Origin: an uncultured Rhodospirillaceae bacterium
Lineage (GTDB): Bacteria; Pseudomonadota; Alphaproteobacteria; Rhodospirillales; UBA2165
Assembly: GCA_913020445.1 (NCBI GenBank)
Contig: CAJWAR010000003.1
Coordinates: forward strand, 1 to 64,000
Direction: 5' to 3'
DNA length: 64,000 bases
The position numbers and the translations under genes are program-made. The notes beneath the pieces are model-generated. The model was not told the origin of the DNA. It was given only the letters and a program-made list of their open reading frames with translations, and ran no database searches. Positions 43,362 to 52,890 of this stretch are shown here, piece after piece; position 1 is the stretch's first letter, and the number at the start of each line of letters is the position of its first letter.

Positions 43362-44627
43362 ATGTCACGATCTGACTACCGCCGCTATGTGCCGACGCCT
43401 GAAACGGCAAAAGCGCGTGGCGAAACTGCGCGCCAGCACGCCGAGAATATGGCCAAGATCCCGCTCATTCAGGATATTCTGGCGGGTTGGCAAGAAATGT
43501 TCGCGGCACCCTTTAAAGGGTTAACCACCGATGGCGCTATCATTCCCAATTTATTTAAACTAACCCCTGAAAAGGCGCCGGTCGAGCCCGCCATCATCGC
43601 CGCCAATCATTTGCTGAGCGAATTAACGCCTGCGCAAAAAACCGCCGCCGTCTTTGATATGCGTTCAAGAAAGTGGCGCAGTTGGCAGAACACCGAAATC
43701 TATCTGGAGGATTACGGACTGCGGTTGACCGAAGTCTCTGACACTGTACGCGAGGCAATTCTCGAAATCATACGTGCCAGTTTGAGCGCCAATGGTTTTG
43801 ACAAAACCCGCAATGTGATGAAGCTCAACGGCTTTCTCGGTGATTTGGTAAAAAGCCCGGCCATCTTGGGCGAATATACCTATCTCTTTAATTTATTCGG
43901 CATGCCGTCAGCAAGTGAGCCCTGGGGCTGGCAAATCTTCGGCCACCACCTCAGCCTCAACTGTGTTTTTATTGGCGGTCAAATGACCATCACGCCGACC
44001 TTTATGGGGGGTGAGCCCTGTATTGCCGACACCGGCCCGCTCAAAGGCTTGAGCATATTCGACGATGAAGAACGTCTCGGCCTCGAATTGATGCGGTCAT
44101 TTTCCGATGACCAGCAAGCTCAGGCCTTGGTGGCCAATTCGATGGTCGGCGGTGATCTGCCGGAAGGCCGCCGTATCCATCATGATGGGTTGCATCTCGG
44201 CGGCGCTTATTGCGACAACCGGATCGTACCCTACGAAGGTCTGCAGGGAGATAATTTCTCCCAGCTGCAGCGCCGCAATCTGTTGGATTTGATCGAAGAA
44301 TATCTTAGTACGCTGCCCGAAGGTCCACTCGCCGCCCGCATGAGTGATGTCGAGCGTCACTTTGAGGGAACCCATTTTTGCTGGATTGGCCCGCGTGAAC
44401 TGGACAGTGCTTTTTACTATCGCATCCAAAGCCCGGTAACGCTGATCGAGTTCGATCACCACGCCGGCGTGTTTCTGACCAACCCGAAGCCGATGAATTT
44501 TCATGTCCATACTTTGGTTAGAACGCCGAACGGTAATGATTTTGGCGTTGACCTTATTCGTCAGCACTATGAAAATGTTCCCCATCATAAAGAACACCCG
44601 GGAGGGCATCACTTTCACGGGGAATAA
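43362..44627 (+). CDS. DUF3500-family protein
   Basis: A 421-residue protein that matches the DUF3500 pattern: SELTPAQKTAAVFDMRSRKW, LRLTEVSDTVREAILEIIRA, a EYTYLFNLFGMPSASEPWGW segment with GHHLSLNCV, the FMGGEPCIAD region, and a C-terminal half with FDHHAGVFLTN and the HTLVRTPNGND motif. The HHHxx tail (HPGGHHFHGE) is His-rich. Many conserved His/Glu suggest a metal site, but no activity is established. It lies between the MarR gene and the acyl-CoA ligase, probably in one transcript. Confidence 0.85.
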   Translation: MSRSDYRRYVPTPETAKARGETARQHAENMAKIPLIQDILAGWQEMFAAPFKGLTTDGAIIPNLFKLTPEKAPVEPAIIAANHLLSELTPAQKTAAVFDMRSRKWRSWQNTEIYLEDYGLRLTEVSDTVREAILEIIRASLSANGFDKTRNVMKLNGFLGDLVKSPAILGEYTYLFNLFGMPSASEPWGWQIFGHHLSLNCVFIGGQMTITPTFMGGEPCIADTGPLKGLSIFDDEERLGLELMRSFSDDQQAQALVANSMVGGDLPEGRRIHHDGLHLGGAYCDNRIVPYEGLQGDNFSQLQRRNLLDLIEEYLSTLPEGPLAARMSDVERHFEGTHFCWIGPRELDSAFYYRIQSPVTLIEFDHHAGVFLTNPKPMNFHVHTLVRTPNGNDFGVDLIRQHYENVPHHKEHPGGHHFHGE

Positions 44628-44648
44628 CGAGAATAGGGGAGTGAAACC

Positions 44649-46277
44649 ATGCTCGGTAAAATGATGGATATGCCGCTGACGATCACCTCGTTGATCCAGC
44701 ACGCGGCAAATTTTCACGGCGATACGGAAATAGTCTCGCGCAGTGTTGAAGGCCCGATTCACCGCTATACCTATAACGACGCCTATCAACGCATTCAGAA
44801 ATTGGCGAACGCGTTTATTGAAATGGGCGTCGAGCCGGGCGACCGGATCGCGACATTGGCCTGGAACGGCTACCGGCATTTTGAGCTTTATTTTGCTATC
44901 TCCGGGATTGGCGCGGTTTGTCATACCATCAATCCCCGCCTGTTTGGTGATCAGATCGCCTACATCATCAATCACGCCAATGACAAAATTATTTTTGTTG
45001 ATCTCAGCTTCGTACCGGTCTTGGAAGGCATAAAGGATCAATTCGACAGCTCGGCCAAAATCGTCGTCATGACGGACCAGGACCATATGCCGGATTGCAG
45101 CTTGCCGGATGTCTTGTGCTACGAAGATTTACTGGCAGGTCAGTCCGACCACTATGACTGGCCGGAATTGGAAGAAAATACCGCCTCGTCCCTTTGCTAC
45201 AGCTCCGGCACGACCGGTAACCCCAAGGGCGTGTTGTTTAGTCACCGCTCTACGGTACTGCATGCATGGGGCACTTGTACGAAGGATAATCTCGGGATTT
45301 CCGGCCAAGACGCGGTGTTGCCGGTGGTGCCGATGTTCCACGTTAATGCTTGGGGCATTCCCTACGCCTGTGCGATGGCGGGTGCGAAACTGGTCTTCCC
45401 CGGCGCTGGCATGGACGGCGCGTCTGTCTATGAAATGCTCGATAGTGAAGAAGTCTCGTTCACTGCGGGCGTGCCGACGGTGTGGTTGCTGCTGCTGCAA
45501 TATCTGCAGGAAAGCGGCAACAAGCTGCCCCAGCTGGAACGCATGGTGGTGGGTGGTGCTGCCCTGCCACAGTCGATTATCGAAGCCTTCGAAAATGACT
45601 ACGGTTGTCAGTGCATCCAGGGATGGGGCATGACGGAAATGAGCCCGATTGGCACCTTGGGATATATGAAGCGCAATATGAAAGATTTAAGCGCCGAAGA
45701 GAAGATGTCTTACAAGGTCAAACAGGGCCGCCCGGTTTATGGCGTCGAGATGAAAATTGTCGATGATGAGCAAAATGAACTACCGCACAACGGTAAGGAT
45801 TTTGGCGAGCTTCTGGTGCGGGGACCGTGGATTACCAATGGTTATTTCGAAGATGACGAAGCCACGGCGGCATGCTTTGTTGATGGCTGGCTCCGCACCG
45901 GTGATGTCTGCACCATTGATGAGCGCGGTTTCATGCAAATTGTTGATCGTTCAAAAGATGTCATAAAATCCGGTGGTGAGTGGATCAGCTCGATTGATCT
46001 CGAGAATATTGCGGTTGGTCACGCCGACATCGCCGAGGCCGCGGTTATTGGCATCGCCCACCCAAAATGGGATGAGCGACCGTTGCTGATCTGCGTCAAA
46101 GCGGAGGGTGCCGAGGTCTCAGGTGAGAGTGTGTTGGAAATCTTTAAAGGCAAAGTCGCTGATTGGTGGATTCCCAATGAAGTTGCTTTTGTCGATGAGC
46201 TGCCGCATACGGCGACGGGAAAACTTTTGAAGACTGAGCTTCGCAAACAATTCGCCGATCACACATTTGCCGATTAA
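44649..46277 (+). CDS. Acyl-CoA ligase of the AMP-forming family (DmdB/fatty-acid type)
   Basis: A 542-residue ANL-superfamily ligase. The nucleotide loop is [20 protein letters not shown] (about residues 177-196). [12 protein letters not shown]-type A5 and [12 protein letters not shown] core motifs follow, and the adenylation Lys lies in [12 protein letters not shown] near the end. The opening [20 protein letters not shown] resembles 3-(methylthio)propionyl-CoA ligase (DmdB) and medium-chain ligases. It makes an acyl-CoA from a carboxylate using ATP. In this aromatic cluster it may activate an aryl or medium-chain acid, or act in DMSP degradation, so the substrate is open. Confidence 0.9.
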   Translation: MLGKMMDMPLTITSLIQHAANFHGDTEIVSRSVEGPIHRYTYNDAYQRIQKLANAFIEMGVEPGDRIATLAWNGYRHFELYFAISGIGAVCHTINPRLFGDQIAYIINHANDKIIFVDLSFVPVLEGIKDQFDSSAKIVVMTDQDHMPDCSLPDVLCYEDLLAGQSDHYDWPELEENTASSLCYSSGTTGNPKGVLFSHRSTVLHAWGTCTKDNLGISGQDAVLPVVPMFHVNAWGIPYACAMAGAKLVFPGAGMDGASVYEMLDSEEVSFTAGVPTVWLLLLQYLQESGNKLPQLERMVVGGAALPQSIIEAFENDYGCQCIQGWGMTEMSPIGTLGYMKRNMKDLSAEEKMSYKVKQGRPVYGVEMKIVDDEQNELPHNGKDFGELLVRGPWITNGYFEDDEATAACFVDGWLRTGDVCTIDERGFMQIVDRSKDVIKSGGEWISSIDLENIAVGHADIAEAAVIGIAHPKWDERPLLICVKAEGAEVSGESVLEIFKGKVADWWIPNEVAFVDELPHTATGKLLKTELRKQFADHTFAD

Positions 46278-46378
46278 ATCGCCGGTCTTAATGCCTTCTG
46301 ACTATTGCATTTACAGAATTATTGATGATGATCGGGACATATAAATTAAGCATAAATTAAATTCGGGGAGAATAATAA

Positions 46379-47047
46379 ATGTCAGAACAAATGATCACAG
46401 TAACGGCGGAAGATGGGCACACCTTCGATGCCTTTCGCGCGTCACCTGATGGCGAGTCAAAAGGCGGCTTGGTTGTCCTGCAGGAAATATTTGGTATGAC
46501 CGATCAATTGAAGTCGGTGACACGGTCCTGGGCAGCGGATGGCTATGATACGATCCTGCCGGCGATGTATGACCGGATTAAGCCTGAAACCATCATAGCA
46601 TTCGACGATATGGAAAACGCTCAAGGCATGATGAAACAATTTGATCCCGATGGCGTGGTCGCCGACATTCGCGCCGCTGTTGCTGCGGTTGATGGCGGCA
46701 AAGGCGTTTCAGTGGTTGGATTTTGCTGGGGTGGCGGTGCAGCCATGCGGATGGCGAGCACGCTAGATTTGACCGGCGCCATTTCTTATTACGGTACCAT
46801 GTTAGCGAACAATGCGGCTGGTGGCGCTAATTGTGCGACGTTGTTTCACTTCGGTGAAACCGATCAGCATTCACCGCCGGAAATTATTGCCGGGGTTAAA
46901 GAAAATATTCCCAATGCTGAATCATATGTTTATGACGCCGGGCATGCCTTTGCCAATGACGCCAGACCGAATTTTTACGTCGAAGATGCGGCCGTTTTGG
47001 CGCGCCAGCGAAGTCTCGAATTTCTAGATCGCATTCATGGTGCGTGA
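46379..47047 (+). CDS. Dienelactone hydrolase-family protein
   Basis: A 222-residue alpha/beta hydrolase without a signal peptide. The triad is visible: Cys in VGFCWGGGAAM (about residue 119), Asp in GETDQHSPPE and His in DAGHAFAND. Dienelactone hydrolase opens the lactones made from chloromuconates in chlorocatechol breakdown, but the family is broad. Its presence in a block with a reductive dehalogenase and LigI fits a haloaromatic role. GGGGAG precedes the ATG, and the LigI gene follows after six bases. Confidence 0.92.
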   Translation: MSEQMITVTAEDGHTFDAFRASPDGESKGGLVVLQEIFGMTDQLKSVTRSWAADGYDTILPAMYDRIKPETIIAFDDMENAQGMMKQFDPDGVVADIRAAVAAVDGGKGVSVVGFCWGGGAAMRMASTLDLTGAISYYGTMLANNAAGGANCATLFHFGETDQHSPPEIIAGVKENIPNAESYVYDAGHAFANDARPNFYVEDAAVLARQRSLEFLDRIHGA

Positions 47048-47053
47048 GGTCTA

Positions 47054-47947
47054 ATGGCTGACAATGAGGCAGGACCTTATAAGTCCTGCCAACCTCCAGA
47101 TCCAAATCCTAAAAAACCTCAAGCGACATTACCGCCGGGGGCGTGTGATGCGCATTGCCACATCTTTGGGCCGGGTGATCTTTTTCCCTATCATCCGACA
47201 CGTTCCTATACACCGCCGGATGCGTCGCGCCAGACTTTGAAAAAACTGCATGACTTTTTAGGCATCGAACGCGCAGTTATTGTCCAGGCGAGCTGCCACG
47301 GTCCCGATAATACAGCCGTGCTGGATGCGATTGCGCATAGCAACGGCAAATATCGCGGCGTCGCCCATGTCGATGAAAGCTACGGTGAAAAAGAACTGCT
47401 AGAGCTTCATGAAGGAGGGGTGCGCGGCGTGCGCTTTAACTTCGTCAAGCATCTAGGCGGCGCACCGGATATCGACTTTCTGCGGCGGACTGTCGATGCT
47501 ATCCGCGGTCTCGGTTGGCATTTGGTGTTGCATTTCGATGCCGCCGACTTACTCGAATACAAAGCGTTACTCACCGAGCTTAATTTACCAATCGTCATTG
47601 ATCATATGGGCCGACCGGTGGTGGCAGAAGGCGTCGAACAAGCGCCGTTTCAGACTCTGCTGGAATTCATGAAAGATGAAAATTATTGGGTCAAAGTCTG
47701 CGGTTCGGAACGGATATCGGCTACTGGTGCGCCGTTTCATGATGCTGTGCCGTTTGCCCAAAAGCTTTTGGAAGTGGCGCCTGATCGGGTTATTTGGGGC
47801 ACTGACTTCCCCCATCCCAATATCAAAGGTGATATGCCAAACGACGGCGATCTGGTAGATTTGATGGCGTTGATTGCACCGGATGAAAGCCAGCGGCAAA
47901 AACTGCTGATTGATAATCCAGCGAGACTATATGGCTTTGAAGGCTAG
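47054..47947 (+). CDS. ligI: 2-pyrone-4,6-dicarboxylate hydrolase
   Basis: A 297-residue amidohydrolase-2 TIM barrel with a close LigI pattern. It has DAHCHIFGPGDLFPYHP (about residues 33-49), VIVQASCHGPDNTAVLDAI, LHEGGVRGVRFNFVKHLGG, VIDHMGRPVV and the VIWGTDFPHPNIKGDMPNDG segment with the catalytic Asp. LigI opens 2-pyrone-4,6-dicarboxylate to 4-oxalomesaconate in the protocatechuate/syringate/gallate meta-cleavage route. The next gene encodes the tautomerase that acts on the same intermediate, which makes this call strong. Confidence 0.93.
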   Translation: MADNEAGPYKSCQPPDPNPKKPQATLPPGACDAHCHIFGPGDLFPYHPTRSYTPPDASRQTLKKLHDFLGIERAVIVQASCHGPDNTAVLDAIAHSNGKYRGVAHVDESYGEKELLELHEGGVRGVRFNFVKHLGGAPDIDFLRRTVDAIRGLGWHLVLHFDAADLLEYKALLTELNLPIVIDHMGRPVVAEGVEQAPFQTLLEFMKDENYWVKVCGSERISATGAPFHDAVPFAQKLLEVAPDRVIWGTDFPHPNIKGDMPNDGDLVDLMALIAPDESQRQKLLIDNPARLYGFEG

Positions 47948-47952
47948 TTAAA

Positions 47953-49023
47953 ATGCAGAAATCAATTCCCTGCACCATGATGCGAGGCGGTACTTCCAAA
48001 GGGGCGTATTTTCTCAAATCCGACCTGCCCGAGAATGAAGCCGAGCGGGACCAGGTTTTGCTGTCAGTGATGGGCTCGCCCGATGACCGGCAAATTGACG
48101 GCCTCGGCGGCGCTAATCCACTGACAAGTAAAGTTGCGATCATTAGCAAATCAGATGAGCCCGATGTCGATATCGATTATTTGTTTGCTCAAGTCGTCGT
48201 CGATCAACCGGTGGTCGGTTATGGCCAAAACTGCGGCAATATTTTGGCGGGCGTTGGTCAATTTGCGATTGAAAAAGGCTTGATTGAAGCCGGCTCCCCA
48301 ACCACCGATGTCACGGTCTTAATGGTCAATAGCGGTGACAAAGCGGTTGTCACCGTGCCGACACCGGATGGTGAGGTTAGCTATTCTGGTGATGCCAAGA
48401 TCGATGGTGTGCCGGGCACAGCTGCACCCGTGCCATTGAATTTTTTAGATACCGCCGGCTCGCTTTGCGGGGCGCTGCTGCCGACCGGAAATGTGGTTGA
48501 TGAGGTTGATGGCGTAGCGCTGACCTGCATCGATAACGGCATGCCGGTGGTGGTCATGCGGGCCGAAAATTTTGGCGTCGAAGGTACGGAAACTGTCGAG
48601 CAATTGGAAGCCAATGAAGATTTGAAGAAACGCCTTGAGAGCATTCGTCTGCTGGTCGGGCCGATGATGAATTTGGGTGATGTCACCGATAAGACCGTGC
48701 CGAAGATGACCCTCGTATCTGCGCCCGGAAGCGGCGGCGTGATTTCAACCCGTTCCTTTATTCCTCATCGCTGTCATTCGACAATCGGCGTTTTTGCTGC
48801 CGTAACAGTGGCAACCGCATGTTTGATACCGGGCACGCCAGCGGCCGAGATCGCCGGTGATTTAAGTTCTGCCGGAACGCAGCTCTTGATCGAGCATCCG
48901 AGCGGCGCTATGGCTGTTGATATCGAAGTCGAGCAAAATGACGGTGAAATTGAACTCAAGCGTTCAGGCTTCCTGCGCACGGCCCGCAAACTTTATGAAG
49001 GCCAGGTTTTTATATCTGATTGA
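47953..49023 (+). CDS. galD: 4-oxalomesaconate tautomerase (GalD/LigU-type, PrpF family)
   Basis: A 356-residue PrpF-family protein. The start IPCTMMRGGTSKGAYFL contains the conserved Cys/Gly loop of the diaminopimelate-epimerase fold. RQIDGLGGANPLTSKVAI and NCGNILAGVGQFAIEKGLI follow, the second holding the other catalytic region. GalD and LigU convert the keto and enol forms of 4-oxalomesaconate. It lies five bases after the ligI stop, which supports the assignment over a 2-methylaconitate isomerase role. Confidence 0.88.
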   Translation: MQKSIPCTMMRGGTSKGAYFLKSDLPENEAERDQVLLSVMGSPDDRQIDGLGGANPLTSKVAIISKSDEPDVDIDYLFAQVVVDQPVVGYGQNCGNILAGVGQFAIEKGLIEAGSPTTDVTVLMVNSGDKAVVTVPTPDGEVSYSGDAKIDGVPGTAAPVPLNFLDTAGSLCGALLPTGNVVDEVDGVALTCIDNGMPVVVMRAENFGVEGTETVEQLEANEDLKKRLESIRLLVGPMMNLGDVTDKTVPKMTLVSAPGSGGVISTRSFIPHRCHSTIGVFAAVTVATACLIPGTPAAEIAGDLSSAGTQLLIEHPSGAMAVDIEVEQNDGEIELKRSGFLRTARKLYEGQVFISD

Positions 49024-49037
49024 AAGACTAATTTAAG

Positions 49038-49925
49038 ATGACAAAAATTGCCTTTATCGGCTTTGGTGAAGCGGCCGGATTGTTGACCGATGGCCTAGCG
49101 GAGGCGGGAGCTGAGGTTACGGCGACTTACGATATTCTTATCAATGATCCGGCCAAAGCCGAGACACACAAACAAAAAGCCGCCAGCAAAGGCGTGATTG
49201 CCGCTGCCGAAGCCCAGCAAGCTGTGGCAGGGGCCGATATTGTCATCTCTGCTGTTACGTCGAAGGAAATTCTGGTTGCCGCAAAAAATGTCGCGCCGCA
49301 TTTGAAGGCTGGGCAAATCTATATGGATATCAACTCGGCGTCCCCCGAGGCCAAGCGTGAGGCGGCCATGGTAATAGAGACGAGCGGTGCCGATTTTGTC
49401 GAGGCTGCGGTGATGGATTTGGTGCCGCCGCATGGTCACAAAGTGCCGATGTTATTGGCTGGCGTAAAAGCTGAGGCATTGACTGCGACACTGAGCGCCT
49501 ATGGCATGAACGTCAAAGCCATTGGCGAGACGATCGGCAACGCATCCTCGGTCAAAATGGTACGGAGCGTCTTTATGAAAGGCTTCTCGGCGATCCTACT
49601 GGAAAGTCTGGTGGCGGCCGACAAGTTAAACGCTGCCGATGCAGTGCTTGAGTCTCTGCAAGTAACTTACCCGGATATGAATTGGAAGACGCTCGCGAGT
49701 AAATCAATGAGCCGCCTGATCCAGCATTCAAAACGCCAGTCAGAAGAAATGAGTTCGGTCGCGGCAACTTTGGAAGAATTGGGAGTTGAGCCGATTACCG
49801 CCACGGCGACCGGTGCCCGTCTCGGCTGGCTCGCCGATTTAGAATTGGTTGAAGTCTTGGACACCCTGCCGGAAACATATAATGAATTTTTGAAAATTCT
49901 CGAACAACACAGTCAAAACGCGTGA
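49038..49925 (+). CDS. NAD(P)-dependent oxidoreductase, DUF1932/hydroxyisobutyrate dehydrogenase-like
   Basis: A 295-residue protein with an N-terminal Rossmann domain (IAFIGFGEAAGLLTDGLAEAG) and ISAVTSKEILVAA, plus the AAVMDLVPPHGHKVPMLLAG segment instead of the classical beta-hydroxyacid dehydrogenase substrate motif. The C-terminal half fits DUF1932, a helical domain found in 6-phosphogluconate-dehydrogenase-like enzymes. The Lys at SSVKMVRSVFMKG (about residue 173) is the expected catalytic residue. It is common in protocatechuate/gallate clusters but its substrate is not established. Its stop overlaps the following GTG start by four bases. Confidence 0.86.
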   Translation: MTKIAFIGFGEAAGLLTDGLAEAGAEVTATYDILINDPAKAETHKQKAASKGVIAAAEAQQAVAGADIVISAVTSKEILVAAKNVAPHLKAGQIYMDINSASPEAKREAAMVIETSGADFVEAAVMDLVPPHGHKVPMLLAGVKAEALTATLSAYGMNVKAIGETIGNASSVKMVRSVFMKGFSAILLESLVAADKLNAADAVLESLQVTYPDMNWKTLASKSMSRLIQHSKRQSEEMSSVAATLEELGVEPITATATGARLGWLADLELVEVLDTLPETYNEFLKILEQHSQNA

Positions 49926-50812
49926 CCAACGAGCAAATTAAATCCACCAAAAGCAACATTCTAATCGGCATTCTTTTGACGATTGCCGCCGGTAGCTCAA
50001 TGGCCATTATGGATGCCATCAGTAAACATTTGACCGGCTCGTTTAACGTTGTGCAGGTGCTCTGGAGCCGCTACTTTTTCCATGCGATTATTGTTGTTAT
50101 TTATCTCTTGGCGACCCGATCACGGTCAGTTTTTAAATCAAACCGTCCGGTGATCCAACTGCAACGTTCTTTTGCCCTATTTGCGGCGACGGCAGCAATG
50201 TATACGTCCCTGGTATATCTTCCTTTAGCTGATGCGGCAGCGGTTCAACATGCGGCACCCGTTTTGGTGACCATAATTTCCGGCGTATTTTTAGGCGAGA
50301 AAATTGGGCTTCGCCGCTATAGCGCCGTCTTTGCCGCCTTTATTGGCGTGTTGATTATTGTTCAGCCGGGCGCAGAGTTTAAATGGCCGATTTTGTTACC
50401 GTTGATCACCGCGTTTATGTTGGCGATATTTCTTATTCAAACCCGGACGTTGCAAGATCACGATGATGCCTATACCACGCTGTTTTATTCGACGGTCGTT
50501 GGCGTGGTTGTTTTTATCCTGATCGTGCCATTGGTGTGGCGGCAGCCGACGCTTAATGAATTTTTGCTGATGTGTGTCCAAGGCAGTCTCGGCGCGATTG
50601 GTCATTTGGCGCTGATCAAGGGCTTTAAATATGCGACGGCCTCGGTGTTGGCGCCGTTCCTCTACTCGCAATTGTTGGTGTCGGTAATCCTGAGTGTGAC
50701 CTATTTGGGCGATCCGTTAACCGTCGTAATGCTCGCCGGCGCCAGCCTCATCGTCGCCAGCGGCATCTACATCTGGCACCGCGAAGTTTATTTAGCGGAG
50801 CATCCTACTTAA
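49922..50812 (+). CDS. EamA/DMT-family membrane transporter
   Basis: A 296-residue protein with 10 hydrophobic segments in two EamA repeats (about residues 10-135 and 150-285). Repeat signatures are SRYFFHAIIVVIYLLATRSR, LVYLPLADAAAVQHAAPVLV and, in the second, ASVLAPFLYSQLLVSVIL. The GTG start overlaps the previous stop by four bases. DMT proteins usually export metabolites or take up small compounds. As the last gene of the aromatic block it may export or import a catabolic intermediate. Confidence 0.9.
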   Translation: MTNEQIKSTKSNILIGILLTIAAGSSMAIMDAISKHLTGSFNVVQVLWSRYFFHAIIVVIYLLATRSRSVFKSNRPVIQLQRSFALFAATAAMYTSLVYLPLADAAAVQHAAPVLVTIISGVFLGEKIGLRRYSAVFAAFIGVLIIVQPGAEFKWPILLPLITAFMLAIFLIQTRTLQDHDDAYTTLFYSTVVGVVVFILIVPLVWRQPTLNEFLLMCVQGSLGAIGHLALIKGFKYATASVLAPFLYSQLLVSVILSVTYLGDPLTVVMLAGASLIVASGIYIWHREVYLAEHPT

Positions 50813-51308
50813 AATAAATTGCCTTGGCGGTTGGATCAAAGCCCACAACCGCAATTTCACCCGGTTTTAAATCAATTTTTTGGCTGAATTTATAGTGCGA
50901 CCCCTTGGCGGTCTCGGCCTCGAATAATTTCACCAATATTTCGTGGCTACCAGCCGGTACGGGAAAGCGCTCGTAAAACAAGGATCGGCCATCACTGGAT
51001 AGACCAGACGGCGCCGCGGCGGCGTTAAAGACCGTTTTACCATCGATCTTAAGCTCAATTGTGACCGGGTGACGTTCGCGCGGACAATCCATTAATTTTC
51101 GCGCGGTTTTTGGAATATTGCGCTGATGGTCAACGGCGCGGGCCGTGCAGGCTTGTTTGCGTTGGCCAGGATGGCTGATGGCGAGCTTAACCAGTGCCTG
51201 ATCATCAGCAAATGGGTGATAGGTTGGCTGACTGGCGAAATAGCCAATCCCCAAAGCGAAAAGGAAATAGGCAAAACCCTGGCCGAGAATATCGAGCACG
51301 CGTTTCAT
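50805..51308 (-). CDS. Membrane-anchored hypothetical protein in the heme-copper oxidoreductase cluster
   Basis: A 167-residue protein I do not recognise. One N-terminal hydrophobic segment (about residues 9-28) anchors it, and the rest is probably periplasmic. The mature part holds ACTARAVDHQRN and LMDCPRERHPV, with two cysteines about 22 residues apart, then a beta-rich domain (VTIELKIDGKTVFNA, then SHEILVKLFEAE). It overlaps the cytochrome b-FeS fusion gene by four bases, so it is co-translated with that complex and may be an assembly or structural factor. Confidence 0.65.
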   Translation of the reverse strand: MKRVLDILGQGFAYFLFALGIGYFASQPTYHPFADDQALVKLAISHPGQRKQACTARAVDHQRNIPKTARKLMDCPRERHPVTIELKIDGKTVFNAAAAPSGLSSDGRSLFYERFPVPAGSHEILVKLFEAETAKGSHYKFSQKIDLKPGEIAVVGFDPTAKAIYFK

Positions 51309-52876
51309 TCCGCTGCCTCCTGCCCGGGCTGTTTAATAGCCTGGGGCAGTTGCCTAAGATGCTCGGTAAAGGCCGCAATTTCATCGCTTAATTTCGCGCC
51401 ATCGGTAACCGCTCCCCAACAGGTCCAAACCCGTTCCCGTGGCACGCGCTCACGCAGATACGGGTCACGCTCACCGGTCAATCGCTGCTCAGTCCAGTTG
51501 ATGCCGAAGCGATGGTAACAATCACCTTCCCGGCACCCGGTGAGCAGTACACCATCGGCTTTATCGCGCAACAGTATATAGTCAATAAAGGAAGGCGGCA
51601 GCATGCCGATACAGGGCAGGCGGGTGACGACGACATTGGCGTCTTTGATTTGCTCGACATCGATACCAAAATCGCAGCCATAGATAATAATCCGGGGTGA
51701 ACCTGGAGGCAGAATTTCCGGCAGTTTTGCCAGTGATGCATCGGTATCTGCTCTGAGCTCGGTCAGGCGGAAATGCGGCAAATCAATCCCCGTTACCAAC
51801 ATGTCAGCGCTTCTAAACGGTGTTGACGTGGGGCAGGCACCAACGCAAATACCGCAGGAAGTGCAAATATCAGGGTCAACTTGGGCGATTTTTGGATAAG
51901 GCCGGCCATCTGTTCTTGGCTGCATAGTGACCGCACCGAACGGGCAATCGGCATAACATCTCGAACAGCCATTACAGTTGAGATTATCAACCTCGGCCGC
52001 TTCTTTGATTTTGAGACTTGGCATCCATGGCAGCCAGCAGATGAAGACGGAAAGAGTTATGGCGATGAGCCACAGCGCGCCGGCGCCCCACATATCGAAT
52101 AGTGGGTAGGCGAGAGCGTAATACCAATCTAGTTCGACTGCAGTGATGACTTTGTCTAGATTGGCCGGACCGTGACTAATAGCGGGCTTAACAAGTGATA
52201 GTGCTAATAGCATAAGCACTGTGCCGATGGCTAAGCCGCGCGGTGGATTGATGCGGGGCCGGCTGATTTTGACGACATGAACAAAGCAAGCGATCAGGAG
52301 AAATAGTGGAATCGCGATATGCAAAAATAGCAATAGCGAGAACATGCGGTCGCTAAAGCTCGCCGGTGTCAGGAAATTGTTGGCGAGCGGCTCACCAAAG
52401 ATACTGAGCCAATCCAGCCACTCTGCCGAGGCGATCATGAGATATTGCGCCAGCTCATCCCAGACCAGCCAATAACCGCCAATTCCCGACGCATAAAGCA
52501 GCCAAATGATCGGCACACCGGTAACCCAGGTAAACCAGCGGACACCACGATAGCGGTCCATAATGAACTCGCGGCCCATATGAATAAAAGTTGTCACCAC
52601 CATGGCGTCAGAAGCGTAGCGGTGAAAGCTGCGCATGATGCCACCGGCATACCACTGATCATGGGTCATGCTTTCAACCGATTGGAAGGCGCCGGTAACG
52701 CTGGTTTCAAAAAAGATATAGACATAGATGCCACTGACCGCGACGATCCAGAAAAAGTAAAACGACAATGCACCAAGATGGCGCAGAGGGTTCCACTCCG
52801 GACCAAAAGGGCGATCGAACCAACCTTCAAACTTCAGCAGAACTGCTTGAAGGGGGCGCTGAATATTATTGAGCAT
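51305..52876 (-). CDS. Di-heme cytochrome b fused to 2x[4Fe-4S] and MvhD-like domains
   Basis: A 523-residue fusion. Residues 1 to about 230 are a cytochrome b6-type membrane domain with the b-heme ligands His85/His99 and His186/His200, each pair spaced by 13 residues. After two more helices come two ferredoxin clusters: Cys301, 304, 307, 311 and Cys338, 341, 344, 348. The last third (about 395-490) resembles the MvhD/HdrA-associated delta subunit, with Cys401, 422, 448 and 453 in LPCIGMLPP and GCREGDCYHRFG. No Rieske protein or cytochrome c1 gene is adjacent. The fusion could move electrons between a quinone pool and a soluble or membrane partner. It is 14 bases after the SCO gene in the same operon. 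Confidence 0.85.
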   Translation of the reverse strand: MLNNIQRPLQAVLLKFEGWFDRPFGPEWNPLRHLGALSFYFFWIVAVSGIYVYIFFETSVTGAFQSVESMTHDQWYAGGIMRSFHRYASDAMVVTTFIHMGREFIMDRYRGVRWFTWVTGVPIIWLLYASGIGGYWLVWDELAQYLMIASAEWLDWLSIFGEPLANNFLTPASFSDRMFSLLLFLHIAIPLFLLIACFVHVVKISRPRINPPRGLAIGTVLMLLALSLVKPAISHGPANLDKVITAVELDWYYALAYPLFDMWGAGALWLIAITLSVFICWLPWMPSLKIKEAAEVDNLNCNGCSRCYADCPFGAVTMQPRTDGRPYPKIAQVDPDICTSCGICVGACPTSTPFRSADMLVTGIDLPHFRLTELRADTDASLAKLPEILPPGSPRIIIYGCDFGIDVEQIKDANVVVTRLPCIGMLPPSFIDYILLRDKADGVLLTGCREGDCYHRFGINWTEQRLTGERDPYLRERVPRERVWTCWGAVTDGAKLSDEIAAFTEHLRQLPQAIKQPGQEAAE

Positions 52877-52890
52877 GTTATTTTAAATCT

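Noticed and set aside
44097-45086. Long minus-strand open frame (329 codons)
   Set aside because: It lies antisense across the DUF3500 and acyl-CoA ligase genes, has no family motif, and both sense genes are unmistakable.
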